7,523 nt of DNA. It comes from Candidatus Cloacimonadota bacterium. GTDB lineage: Bacteria > Hydrothermota > E44-bin80. Shown piece by piece: positions 1-5,682 of the stretch (the stretch's first letter is position 1; every line of letters starts with the position of its first letter). The stretch spans positions 1 through 7,523 of the forward strand of contig SOKM01000056.1 of assembly GCA_004375785.1 (NCBI GenBank). The letters are read 5' to 3'. The translations under genes and the position numbers were made by a program. Under the pieces are notes generated by a model, which saw only the letters and a list, made by a program, of their open reading frames with translations, did not search any database and was not told the DNA's origin.

Positions 1-368
1 GCATCTTTTTTTTCAAGAGAGAAAATAAGCTCTCGCTCTTCTTCCTTTGAAAGTCCTATCAGTCCTTTTGTTTTCATCTTCACTGGAATCTTTGCACTGG
101 AATCTTCTATCTTTGCTTCTCCAAAGGTATATTCCTCTATCTCAATATTTTTGAATGTCGTAGAGAACGCCTCATAAGCCTTCTCAGTGGAAAAAAGTGT
201 TTTCAGAACCTTCTTTGCCTGGTCAATCGTTATAGGGCTTGTCTCGTTCAATTTTTCCACATTTTCAATAAATGCATCAATCGTGGATTGAGGGGTCTCC
301 TGAAGATTTTTCCCGCATCCGAAGAAAAGTAGAAAAACCACAGAGAATATAAGCGTTGCATATTTCAT
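1..368 (-). CDS. Putative lipoprotein, C-terminus beyond the window
   Basis: The reading frame is open without a stop from the ATG at 368 to the window edge (122 codons), so the 3' end is missing. The N-terminus is MKYATLIFSVVFLLFFGCGK: a basic start, a hydrophobic stretch and Cys18, which I read as a lipoprotein signal peptide. The lipobox FFGC is not canonical at -3 but has Gly at -1. The mature part begins KNLQETPQSTIDAFIENVEK, followed by an alternating Lys/Glu-rich domain. A 'TP..TIDAFI' opening right after the lipid Cys recalls small NTF2-like or DUF4878-like lipoproteins, but this is only a resemblance. The start is supported by AAGGAGG at 373-379, 4 nt before ATG, and by a strong promoter upstream. 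It is transcribed as its own unit, away from the plus-strand operons. Function unknown; it probably sits at the periplasmic face of a membrane. Confidence 0.85.
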   Translation of the reverse strand, partial: MKYATLIFSVVFLLFFGCGKNLQETPQSTIDAFIENVEKLNETSPITIDQAKKVLKTLFSTEKAYEAFSTTFKNIEIEEYTFGEAKIEDSSAKIPVKMKTKGLIGLSKEEERELIFSLEKKD

Positions 369-402
369 AAAACCTCCTTTTTAAAGTGCTGTCAACTCAA
401 AT

Positions 403-415
403 GCCTAATATAGGC
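403..415. promoter_or_regulatory. Small palindrome in the lipoprotein leader, possible operator
   Basis: GCCTA-ATA-TAGGC is a perfect 5-bp inverted repeat with a 3-bp centre. It lies about 8 to 20 nt downstream of the predicted start site of the lipoprotein promoter, where a repressor operator could sit. It could also be a weak hairpin in the leader, or chance in AT-rich DNA. Confidence 0.3.
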
Positions 416-429
416 TATTTTGTAAAAAT

Positions 430-458
430 ATAATATCTAAAAAACCCTCTTCTGTCAA
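430..458 (-). promoter_or_regulatory. Sigma-70 type promoter of the lipoprotein gene
   Basis: Read on the minus strand, TTGACA (453-458) is followed by a 17-nt spacer and TATTAT (430-435): a perfect -35 and 5/6 for the -10 box. The expected start site is near 423, giving a leader of about 55 nt before the ATG at 368. A second TTGACA at 390-395 has no room for a -10 box before the ATG and is not used in this reading. Confidence 0.8.
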
Positions 459-460
459 GC

Positions 461-489
461 AAAATCTTGCACAAAAGCACAAAGATTTT
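461..489 (-). terminator. AT-rich stem-loop between the two minus-strand genes, possible terminator
   Basis: AAAATCTT (461-468) and AAGATTTT (482-489) form an 8-bp inverted repeat. On the minus-strand RNA the stem can continue as G-C, two G-U wobbles and C-G after a one-base bulge, closing on a UUUU loop. It lies downstream of the glycine-zipper gene and directly upstream of the lipoprotein -35 box, where a terminator is expected. The U tract is only the 3' arm of the stem, so termination would be weak. Confidence 0.35.
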
Positions 490-524
490 TTAAAATGGGA
501 ATGGGGGCAGGCGTTCAAATGTTC

Positions 525-579
525 AATTTCGGACCCTACAATTTCCCAATTTCTAATTTCGTAATTCCGTGATAATTGA
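525..579. repeat. Short-period AATTTC repeat
   Basis: AATTTC occurs at 525, 540, 548 and 555, with the variants AATTCC at 563 and AATTGA at 574, so the core has a 7-8 bp period. It lies just after the stop codon of the glycine-zipper gene on the minus strand. It looks like a degenerate short tandem repeat of the kind that fills intergenic gaps. No function is evident. Confidence 0.55.
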
Positions 580-580
580 A

Positions 581-1270
581 TCACTTTCTATTATACCCAA
601 TCACTGCCCCCACCACAGGCCCCGAAACCGCAATAGTCACGCCCACCCCAACACCATCACCTTTTGCACAAAGATATATGGCTCCAGCACCAACAACCGT
701 TCCGAGTGCAGAACCAACCAATGCTCCTTTACCAGAACCATTTTGGTGCAGTGATTGACCTGTTATTGATGTCCCTGCAGCTGTCCCTAATGGAACACCA
801 ATCACATAGCCTATGGCAGATGAAATAAACACCTTTTCTAATAAACCAAGAACAGCCTCTATGGATTCAGGTGTCTCACCCCAACCAAAACCTTCTATAA
901 AAATGTAAGAAGTGGCAATGAAAACCGCATAACCTCCCACTGCCCCTCCAAGCAATCCTCCCAAACACTCTTGAATAATGACACCCGTACCTGGTTTTCC
1001 AGATTTTGCAGTTCCCGTCGCTATGCTTTTCATTACTGTATAACGATATGTATCCCTTGTCCAATTTGATTCTCTTAAATATCCTTTCTTGCCATTACTA
1101 ACAGAATAATTTACTATGCAGTACAATTCATTCATATCATACTCATTACCACTATAAAGCGACAAAGAGGGAAAGGAAACCGAACGAGTGTAGTTAGCAC
1201 TATCTACATTAAGAGGGAAAGTTAGGAGAACAATCATTCCGATAAACCATAACGCTATAATTCTATACAA
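581..1270 (-). CDS. Exported glycine-zipper protein of unknown function (229 aa, TTG start)
   Basis: Residues 1-25 form a signal peptide: Tyr-Arg, a hydrophobic core at 4-20, and a likely cut after VDSA. Residues 26-90 are a polar Ser/Tyr/Asn-rich segment with no recognised domain. From about 100 to the end there are four glycine-zipper blocks with GxxxG spacing: G104/108/112 interleaved with G105/109/113; G154/158/162/166; G182/186/190/194; and G217/221/225. The segments between are hydrophobic, so this half is probably membrane-inserted as closely packed helices, perhaps in the outer membrane or as an oligomer. Cys51, Cys102 and Cys201 could form disulfides. The C-terminus reads GAVIGYNRK. 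The start is TTG, supported by AAGGAGG 5 nt upstream; the first internal Met is residue 12, which would break the signal peptide. I do not recognise a named family beyond 'glycine zipper'. It is monocistronic with its own promoter. Confidence 0.85.
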   Translation of the reverse strand: MYRIIALWFIGMIVLLTFPLNVDSANYTRSVSFPSLSLYSGNEYDMNELYCIVNYSVSNGKKGYLRESNWTRDTYRYTVMKSIATGTAKSGKPGTGVIIQECLGGLLGGAVGGYAVFIATSYIFIEGFGWGETPESIEAVLGLLEKVFISSAIGYVIGVPLGTAAGTSITGQSLHQNGSGKGALVGSALGTVVGAGAIYLCAKGDGVGVGVTIAVSGPVVGAVIGYNRK

Positions 1271-1275
1271 ATCTT

Positions 1276-1282
1276 CCTCCTT
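1276..1282 (-). promoter_or_regulatory. Shine-Dalgarno that fixes a TTG start
   Basis: AAGGAGG on the minus strand lies 5 nt before TTG at 1270-1268. The only ATG just upstream is followed at once by TAA, so the TTG is the sensible start of the glycine-zipper gene. Confidence 0.75.
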
Positions 1283-1297
1283 CTTTTTTACATCTCT

Positions 1298-1326
1298 ATT
1301 CTATATCTTAAACTAATTTATGTCAA
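1298..1326 (-). promoter_or_regulatory. Sigma-70 type promoter of the glycine-zipper gene
   Basis: On the minus strand TTGACA (1321-1326), a 17-nt spacer and TAGAAT (1298-1303) give a perfect -35 and a 5/6 -10 box. The start site should be near 1291, leaving a leader of about 20 nt that holds the AAGGAGG site. The architecture matches the lipoprotein promoter at 430-458. Confidence 0.8.
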
Positions 1327-1508
1327 GAAAAATTAGCCACTGTCTCATACAACAGGTGAAGCATCTTGCCCCACAGTGAGGCTGGAAGTCCTCCTACGTT
1401 GAAACTTCGGCGGATACAATCCGTCTGTAGCTTTAGCGAAAGCGGGCCTCGCCTGCTAAGTCATAGAGTTTTGCCTATACAAATAAGGAAAAGAGAATTA
1501 AAAAATAC
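1327..1508. repeat. Non-coding stretch with hairpin-rich dispersed-repeat sequence
   Basis: No gene is supported here. The GC-richer part at about 1380-1460 holds back-to-back stem-loops: CGGAT-ACA-ATCCG at 1411-1423, GCTTT-AGCG-AAAGC at 1430-1443, and a 7-bp stem with one G-U pair at 1441-1457 (AGCGGGC/GCCTGCT). The block at 1389-1410 recurs inverted at 1656-1677 with 19 of 22 identical bases. The 'CTTCGGCGGA...GCTTTAGCGAAAGCGGG' style resembles degenerate intergenic repeats common in uncultured bacteria. I found no match to a known riboswitch layout. The 1327-1380 part shows nothing clear. Confidence 0.55.
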
Positions 1509-1537
1509 TTTACTATAAGTTTATTTCGTGGTATAGT
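1509..1537 (+). promoter_or_regulatory. Likely promoter of the GNAT-DUF58-BatA operon
   Basis: TTTACT (1509-1514, 4/6 of the -35 consensus), a 17-nt spacer and TATAGT (1532-1537, 5/6 of the -10) fit a sigma-70 promoter. The start site would be near 1544, giving a leader of about 165 nt before the GNAT gene. No better plus-strand promoter is visible before 1709. Confidence 0.5.
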
Positions 1538-1560
1538 CACTATATGAATAATGAAGGGAA

Positions 1561-1652
1561 AAATGAGATTGCTTTCCTTCGCGGAGTTTACACTGAACGA
1601 AGTGAATGTGCTCAGGACAGGCTCCATCTGTATTCTCGCAATGACCTCATTT
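1561..1652. repeat. 92-bp imperfect palindromic element in the operon leader
   Basis: The ends pair: AAATGAG-ATTGC (1561-1572) with GCAAT-GAC-CTCATTT (1638-1652), a 12-bp stem with a 3-base bulge. Inside there is CACT-gaacga-AGTG at 1591-1604, and GCTCAGGACAG at 1610-1620, whose reverse complement recurs at 5039-5049 in the BatA terminator region. The form, a palindromic end plus motifs shared with another intergenic region, fits a small dispersed non-autonomous repeat. In RNA the whole element could fold as a long hairpin. Confidence 0.55.
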
Positions 1653-1655
1653 CCA

Positions 1656-1677
1656 CCGAAGCTTCAGCGTAGGTGGA
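1656..1677 (+). repeat. Inverted partner of the 1389-1410 repeat
   Basis: This 22-bp block matches the reverse complement of 1389-1410 at 19 positions; two of the three differences are transitions. The two copies face each other across about 245 bp that include the operon promoter and the 92-bp palindrome. It ends 31 nt before the GNAT start codon. Confidence 0.55.
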
Positions 1678-1686
1678 AGTCTGCGA

Positions 1687-1705
1687 CTACATGGCAAAAA
1701 TGTAG
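1687..1705 (+). promoter_or_regulatory. Hairpin directly before the GNAT start codon
   Basis: CTACAT (1687-1692) and ATGTAG (1700-1705) form a perfect 6-bp stem with a 7-nt loop, ending 3 nt before the ATG at 1709. There is no Shine-Dalgarno between the hairpin and the ATG. The hairpin also contains a 4-codon frame, ATG GCA AAA ATG TAG (1691-1705), in frame with the gene and stopping 3 nt before it. It might influence initiation; this is unproven. Confidence 0.4.
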
Positions 1706-1708
1706 AAA

Positions 1709-2131
1709 ATGGAAATAAAATTTCTGACTTATGATGATGGGATAGAAGATGTGTTTCGTATACGGGAAAAGGTTTTCGTTGAAGAACAGGCTGTCCCTAT
1801 AGAGGAAGAAATTGACGCAACAGATAAGATTTCAACCCACATTCTCATTTTTGACAAAGGAATACCAGTAGGTACAGGAAGGGTTTTTGAAAAGAACGGG
1901 AAATGGTATATTGGCAGGGTTGCAGTTATTAATGAGCAAAGAGGCAAAGGCATTGGAAAATTAATTATGAAAAAACTGATGGGGTTTGCAAATAAAAGAG
2001 GAGCGAAAAGAATTTTTATCCACTCACAAACCTATATCTGTGATTTTTATAGGAACTTAGGATTCACAGAACATGGCTCTGAATTTATGGATGCAGGCAT
2101 CCCCCATATTGAAATGCATAAGGACATATGA
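1709..2131 (+). CDS. GNAT-family N-acetyltransferase, ElaA/YjcF-like
   Basis: A single GNAT domain spans the 140 aa. Near the N-terminus, RIREKVFVEEQAVP with E33/E34 and D36 is the hallmark of the ElaA/YjcF branch. The acetyl-CoA loop is R78-G-K-G81-I-G83 after the beta strand IGRVAVINEQ. FYRNLGF (113-119) and the ending AGIPHIEMHK (129-138) are also typical. It should transfer an acetyl group from acetyl-CoA to an amine; the substrate cannot be read from the sequence, and the enzyme should be cytosolic. The start is the first ATG after an in-frame TAG at 1703, yet no Shine-Dalgarno is present. Its stop overlaps the DUF58 start (ATGA), so the two are translationally coupled. A GNAT in front of DUF58, where MoxR often lies, is unusual to me. 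It could modify a component of the Bat-like complex or simply share the promoter. Confidence 0.9.
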   Translation: MEIKFLTYDDGIEDVFRIREKVFVEEQAVPIEEEIDATDKISTHILIFDKGIPVGTGRVFEKNGKWYIGRVAVINEQRGKGIGKLIMKKLMGFANKRGAKRIFIHSQTYICDFYRNLGFTEHGSEFMDAGIPHIEMHKDI

Positions 2132-3033
2132 GAGGAATAGATAAAAGTTATATAAGGTATCTTGACCCAAAGGTTATATCAAAAATAAAAGGACTTGACC
2201 TCATTGCAAGAATGGTTGTTGAGGGTTTCCTTGTCGGTCTTCACAGAAGCCCCTATCATGGATTCTCAGTGGAATTTGCTGAACACAGGGAATATAGGCC
2301 AGGTGATGAACTAAGGTATGTCGACTGGAAGGTTTTCGGAAAAACCGACAGATACTATGTAAAGGTTTTTGAAGAGGAGACAAATCTCAAGGCTTATCTC
2401 ATCATTGATAAAAGTGGTTCTATGGGTTTCCGTTCAAATGGAATTTCAAAACTTGAGTATGTAAAATATCTTGCTTCTGCCCTTTCCTTCCTGCTCTTAA
2501 GACAGAAGGATGCTGTTGGTCTTCTTCTTTTTTCAAAAGGTTTAGATTCATATACAGCACCGAGTTCCAGAAAGAACCATCTAAACATACTTTTAAAAGA
2601 ACTGGATCAATTAAAACCTGGCGGTGAAACATCGCTCGCCAATGTGCTCTTTGAACTTGCTGAAAAGATAAAGAGAAGAGGACTCATCATTCTTTTCTCC
2701 GACCTTTTTGATGATTATGAGAGTGTTATCAAAGCATTAAAAATCTTCAGACACAAGAAAAACGAGGTTCTTGTCTTTCATACACTTGACTCTGCGGAGA
2801 TACTCTTTCCGTTCTCAAGGGATATGCTTTTCAGGGATATGGAGACTAATGAGAAGATTACAGTTGACCCTAAGGGTATACGTAAAGAGTATCGTGAAAA
2901 GATTAACAATCTCATAAACTCATACAAAAGGGATTTCTGGAATGCTTCTATTGATTATCAGTTTTTGAGAACAGATACCCCTTATGATAAGGCACTCCTT
3001 TCCTATCTTGCAAAGAGAAAAAAGATGAGGTAA
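2128..3033 (+). CDS. DUF58 domain protein with VWA-like fold
   Basis: The conserved DUF58 signature is complete: GLHRSPYHGFSVEF (38-50), REYRPGDELRYVDWKVFGKTD (54-74), YVKVFEEETNL (77-87). It runs into a VWA-type metal site: D94-K-S96-G-S98 (DxSxS), T168 in GGETS and D192 in FSDLF, so the metal-ion-dependent adhesion site (MIDAS) looks intact. The length of 301 aa is normal for the family and no membrane segment is seen, so it should be cytosolic. The N-terminal YLDPKVISKIKGLDL is also typical and supports the chosen ATG, which overlaps the GNAT stop by 4 nt and has AAGGA at 2120-2124, only 3 nt upstream. DUF58 proteins are encoded with MoxR AAA+ ATPases and BatA-like proteins and are thought to form a chaperone-like complex at the membrane; the exact role is unsettled. 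Here the partner is the BatA-type gene 1 nt downstream; no MoxR is present in the window. Confidence 0.95.
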   Translation: MRGIDKSYIRYLDPKVISKIKGLDLIARMVVEGFLVGLHRSPYHGFSVEFAEHREYRPGDELRYVDWKVFGKTDRYYVKVFEEETNLKAYLIIDKSGSMGFRSNGISKLEYVKYLASALSFLLLRQKDAVGLLLFSKGLDSYTAPSSRKNHLNILLKELDQLKPGGETSLANVLFELAEKIKRRGLIILFSDLFDDYESVIKALKIFRHKKNEVLVFHTLDSAEILFPFSRDMLFRDMETNEKITVDPKGIRKEYREKINNLINSYKRDFWNASIDYQFLRTDTPYDKALLSYLAKRKKMR

Positions 3034-3034
3034 T

Positions 3035-5002
3035 ATGTTTCATTTATTGCACCCTTTCTACCTTCTTGGTCTATTTCTTACATCCGTTCCACTCATTCTT
3101 CATCTTCTCGGCAGGCGAAGGATAAAGGAACGCCCCTTTTCTTCTCTCTTTTTACTCAAAGAGATAAAGAAAAGCAGCTCGATCTGGATGCGTATAAAGG
3201 ATTTAATTCTTCTTCTTCTGAGGATATTTTTCATCTTATTCATTGTTATTGGCTTCTCGCACCCCCTTGTTTTATCTCCTGTTCCTTTCCTTGGAAAAGA
3301 GGCACCAAAGGATGTTGCAATTCTCATCGATGTTTCAATGAGCATGGGTGCAGAGGGTGTTTTCGAGAAAGCAAAGCAGGAAGTAAAGGAAGTTTTCGGA
3401 AGACTTGGTAGTGGAAACAGTATCCTTCTTATTGCATTCAGTGATAGGATTGAAGAGGAGAGAGAAATAATTGATGAAGCAGAGCTCAATTCCTTCCTTG
3501 ACCATCTGAAAGTAACCTTTAGGTCCACAGATATGCTTCCCCCCCTTGATGTGGCGAAAAAAGAACTTCTGAAAAGAGAAGGCTTTTCAAAGGAAATCTT
3601 TATTGTATCTGATTTTCAAAAATCAGCCCTTAAAAACATCCAATCTATTTATAGCAATCTGAGAAAAAAGAAGATAAATGTTTACGCCTCCTGCATAGAA
3701 GGGAGTAGAAAGAATATTTTTTTTACAGGTTTTCAAATTGAACCACCTTTTCCTCTTCCAGGTTTAAGATTAAAAATTTTTCCAGAATTGATATCTAATG
3801 AAAAAGGTTCCATCCCTGTTGAACTCTTTATGGGTGGTGTAATGAAGGGGATAAAAAAAACCGAAGAAAGGAAGGATGTCTTCTTTGAGATAGAACCCGG
3901 TAAGGCGGGTTATAAGAGCGGTTTCTTCCGCACAAAAGGTGATTCACTGACCCTTGACAATAACTACTATTTCTCATTCTATGTGCCAGAAAACCTTAAT
4001 ATACTTCTTGTCGGTAAGGGAACAGAGTATTTCTATTTAGCCAATGCATTATCTCCAGGAATTAAAACGCCAATAAAACTTACAACCATTGAACCAGTTA
4101 AACTTTCAAGAATCAATCCTTCTCAGTACAATCTTCTTATCTTATACAATATTAAATTTGATGGTTATGTAAAGGCAAGGACAATGGATTTTCTTCGGAA
4201 TGGGGGAGGGGTTTTATTCGTTATGGGGAATGAATTTCTTAGTGAAGTAAATAAAAACATTCTTGAAGAAATTCATATAGTTAAGAAAAACGATTCAAAA
4301 AAAGGGTTTTTTTCTATAAAAACGGTAGACACAGGTTTTAAGCCCCTTTCAGATTTCAAGGATAAAGGATTAAAAAATCTATACGATACAAAGTTTTTTC
4401 AGTATTTCACAATAAAATCAAATATGAAGGCAGTAATTCAGGGTAGGAATGGAGACCCTATGATGCTCGCAGGAAATATTAATGGTGGAGAATTTGTGCT
4501 TTTCCCTTTTGCTTTTAACCCTGAATGGACACAATTGCCCCTTAAAGCCATCTTTGTTCCACTTGTTTATAGATTAACCTTCTATCTCGCTGCCAGGCAA
4601 GAGAAACTACCCGAAAATCAAGTAGGAGAACCGATTAAAATCTCAGTTTCCAAGAAAGTAAAACAACCTTTGTTTATACTCCCGGACGGAAAGAAAAAAT
4701 CGCCCACCTTTTCAACAACAGGGGATGATTATATATTAAAAGATACAGAGCTTCCGGGTATCTATAAATTCATCCCGCAATTAGGCGAAACCATTTCTAT
4801 TGCTGTTAATGTGAAAGAGGAAGAATCGAGGCTTGATGTGGCTACATTCGAAGAACTCGAATTCCTCTTCCCTGATATAAATAAATCTGAAAAGCGGGAA
4901 GGGTTCGCAACATCCGGCAAAAGATGGATTGACCTTTTCCCATTCTTTATCATCTTATCTCTTCTATTTCTCACTGCGGAACTCGTCCTGGAAAATAAGT
5001 AG
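3035..5002 (+). CDS. BatA/VWA domain membrane protein
   Basis: The N-terminal 80 residues are a BatA domain: FHLLHPFYLLGLFLTSVPLI with a helix at about 8-25, the HLLGRRR motif (23-29), FSSLFLLKEIKKS, and a second helix at about 57-77. A VWA domain follows (about 93-210) with an apparently complete MIDAS: D99-V-S101-M-S103, T165 and D193 in VSDF. A beta-rich region comes next. About 318-405 resembles a glutamine-amidotransferase-like fold (NILLVGKG, then MDFLRNGGGVLFVMGNEF) as in long BatA proteins, with no catalytic site recognisable. A third helix (about 633-651) anchors the C-terminus, so the large middle part is predicted to face the periplasm. At 655 aa it is a usual size for the long form. 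It starts 1 nt after the DUF58 stop, with GAGG at the end of that gene as ribosome site. It probably works with DUF58 and a MoxR ATPase encoded elsewhere in envelope or stress functions. It ends the operon, before a terminator. Confidence 0.93.
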   Translation: MFHLLHPFYLLGLFLTSVPLILHLLGRRRIKERPFSSLFLLKEIKKSSSIWMRIKDLILLLLRIFFILFIVIGFSHPLVLSPVPFLGKEAPKDVAILIDVSMSMGAEGVFEKAKQEVKEVFGRLGSGNSILLIAFSDRIEEEREIIDEAELNSFLDHLKVTFRSTDMLPPLDVAKKELLKREGFSKEIFIVSDFQKSALKNIQSIYSNLRKKKINVYASCIEGSRKNIFFTGFQIEPPFPLPGLRLKIFPELISNEKGSIPVELFMGGVMKGIKKTEERKDVFFEIEPGKAGYKSGFFRTKGDSLTLDNNYYFSFYVPENLNILLVGKGTEYFYLANALSPGIKTPIKLTTIEPVKLSRINPSQYNLLILYNIKFDGYVKARTMDFLRNGGGVLFVMGNEFLSEVNKNILEEIHIVKKNDSKKGFFSIKTVDTGFKPLSDFKDKGLKNLYDTKFFQYFTIKSNMKAVIQGRNGDPMMLAGNINGGEFVLFPFAFNPEWTQLPLKAIFVPLVYRLTFYLAARQEKLPENQVGEPIKISVSKKVKQPLFILPDGKKKSPTFSTTGDDYILKDTELPGIYKFIPQLGETISIAVNVKEEESRLDVATFEELEFLFPDINKSEKREGFATSGKRWIDLFPFFIILSLLFLTAELVLENK

Positions 5003-5040
5003 CCGCAGGCTTCTGCCCTGAACCATACGGTACAGGGTCT
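5003..5040. repeat. Hairpin-rich repeat directly after the BatA stop codon
   Basis: GCAG-GCTT-CTGC (5005-5016) and CCCTG...CAGGG (5016-5037, with an inner ACC/GGT after one mismatch and an ATAC loop) are consecutive stem-loops. The AGCCGCAGGCTTCTGCC wording begins inside the TAG stop codon and, from memory, resembles widespread intergenic repeats. CTGTCCTGAGC at 5039-5049 is the reverse complement of 1610-1620 in the other operon's leader. Confidence 0.5.
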
Positions 5041-5075
5041 GTCCTGAGCTCTTCGTTTCACTCGGACTTTTTTTT
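5041..5075 (+). terminator. Rho-independent terminator of the GNAT-DUF58-BatA operon
   Basis: GTCC-T-GAG (5041-5048) pairs with CTCGGAC (5061-5067): 7 bp with one bulged T and a 12-nt loop, followed at once by eight T (5068-5075). It lies 38 nt after the BatA stop codon and 2 nt before a new promoter. Much of the stem consists of sequence shared with the repeat at 1610-1620, so the terminator appears to derive from a dispersed repeat. Confidence 0.7.
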
Positions 5076-5077
5076 AT

Positions 5078-5106
5078 TTGACAGGGAGGTGTTTTCTTGG
5101 TATACA
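5078..5106 (+). promoter_or_regulatory. Sigma-70 type promoter of the membrane protein-DUF4390-kinase operon
   Basis: TTGACA (5078-5083), a 17-nt spacer (5084-5100) and TATACA (5101-5106, 4/6) fit the same architecture as the two minus-strand promoters. The expected start is 6-8 nt after the -10 box, at 5112-5114, which is at the ATG of the next gene. The spacer contains GGGAGGT, which would lie upstream of that start site and so not in the mRNA. Confidence 0.6.
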
Positions 5107-5113
5107 TTTAAAA

Positions 5114-5680
5114 ATGGAAAAGAAAACGTTTCTTTATTACTTTTACGAAATTTTAGCGGTTGTTTTTATTCCTTTCCTTATAGTTCTTTTTATCGAGTTT
5201 GTTCTCAGGATTGGAATGGGACCTTTTGTAGAAAGGTTATCATTTTTCTCAGGCATTTATGCTTCTATAATAGCGGTCTGCTCTTATGTCTGGATTCGAA
5301 AAAAGATTATCTTCGCCTTCTTACCTATAATTCTATTCAGTATAATAATCGCTATTTTCTTCAAGGATGAAACCACTATGATTTTCAGGCTTCTCTATTA
5401 TTTTATGTCACTCATTATCCTCTCATCTTTTTCTATTATTACTTTTGCGGTTTCAAAGGTAATTAGAAAACGCAGCGTTTCTTATTCCATTTATATCCTC
5501 CAATTTTTTGTTGGACTTTTTATTTTTCTCTGCGGAATGAGCATTACTCATATTTTATCAAGCTTCTTTAATCCTCTGGTTACTATTGTTCAATCCCTGA
5601 TATCCGGGGTAAGTGAAGGATTGCTTGTTGGAAGTGGAGTTACAACAATTGTAATCATGCTTTCACAAAAGAGGGATTAA
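5114..5680 (+). CDS. Six-helix integral membrane protein of unknown function
   Basis: From ATG 5114 the protein is 188 aa, starting MEKKTFLYYFYEIL. Hydrophobic segments lie at about 12-32, 43-61, 64-83, 90-113, 124-147 and 160-183, separated by short loops with Arg/Lys (RKK at 62-64, RKR at 118-120), so it is an inner-membrane protein with six predicted helices. I recognise no family. The last helix holds GVSEGLLVGSG, a small-residue-rich stretch. Start choice: the frame is open to a TTG at 5078, but that TTG is the -35 box. GGGAGGT at 5084-5090 is 23 nt from this ATG, too far to serve it. Initiation is therefore either leaderless or coupled to a 4-codon frame (TTG at 5097, TAA at 5109-5111) that fits the GGGAGGT site. 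It is followed after 2 nt by the DUF4390-like gene, which suggests joint function with it and the kinase. Confidence 0.8.
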   Translation: MEKKTFLYYFYEILAVVFIPFLIVLFIEFVLRIGMGPFVERLSFFSGIYASIIAVCSYVWIRKKIIFAFLPIILFSIIIAIFFKDETTMIFRLLYYFMSLIILSSFSIITFAVSKVIRKRSVSYSIYILQFFVGLFIFLCGMSITHILSSFFNPLVTIVQSLISGVSEGLLVGSGVTTIVIMLSQKRD

Positions 5681-5682
5681 CT

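Noticed and set aside
390..395. Second TTGACA before the lipoprotein gene
   Set aside because: A -10 box at 17-nt spacing would fall on the ribosome site and start codon.
569..758. Plus-strand frames opposite the end of the glycine-zipper gene
   Set aside because: They are rich in Pro/Thr because they mirror Gly/Val codons of the minus-strand gene and have no start signals.
1335..1460. Possible cobalamin or other riboswitch (GCCACTG and a hairpin cluster)
   Set aside because: The short GCCACTG match is in the wrong order relative to other conserved boxes, and the hairpins fit degenerate repeats better.
1544..1672. 42-codon frame starting with ATG right at the predicted transcription start
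   Set aside because: Most of it lies in the 92-bp palindromic element and the inverted repeat, and it has no Shine-Dalgarno or recognisable domain; the frame is probably an accident of the repeat.
5078..5113. TTG start giving a 200-aa version of the membrane protein
   Set aside because: The TTG is the first half of a TTGACA -35 box, the extra 12 residues are polar with no motif, and no Shine-Dalgarno precedes it.
5089..5370. 93-codon frame from GTG overlapping the membrane protein
   Set aside because: It is in another frame of a gene with clear regular membrane helices, and its composition is not protein-like.
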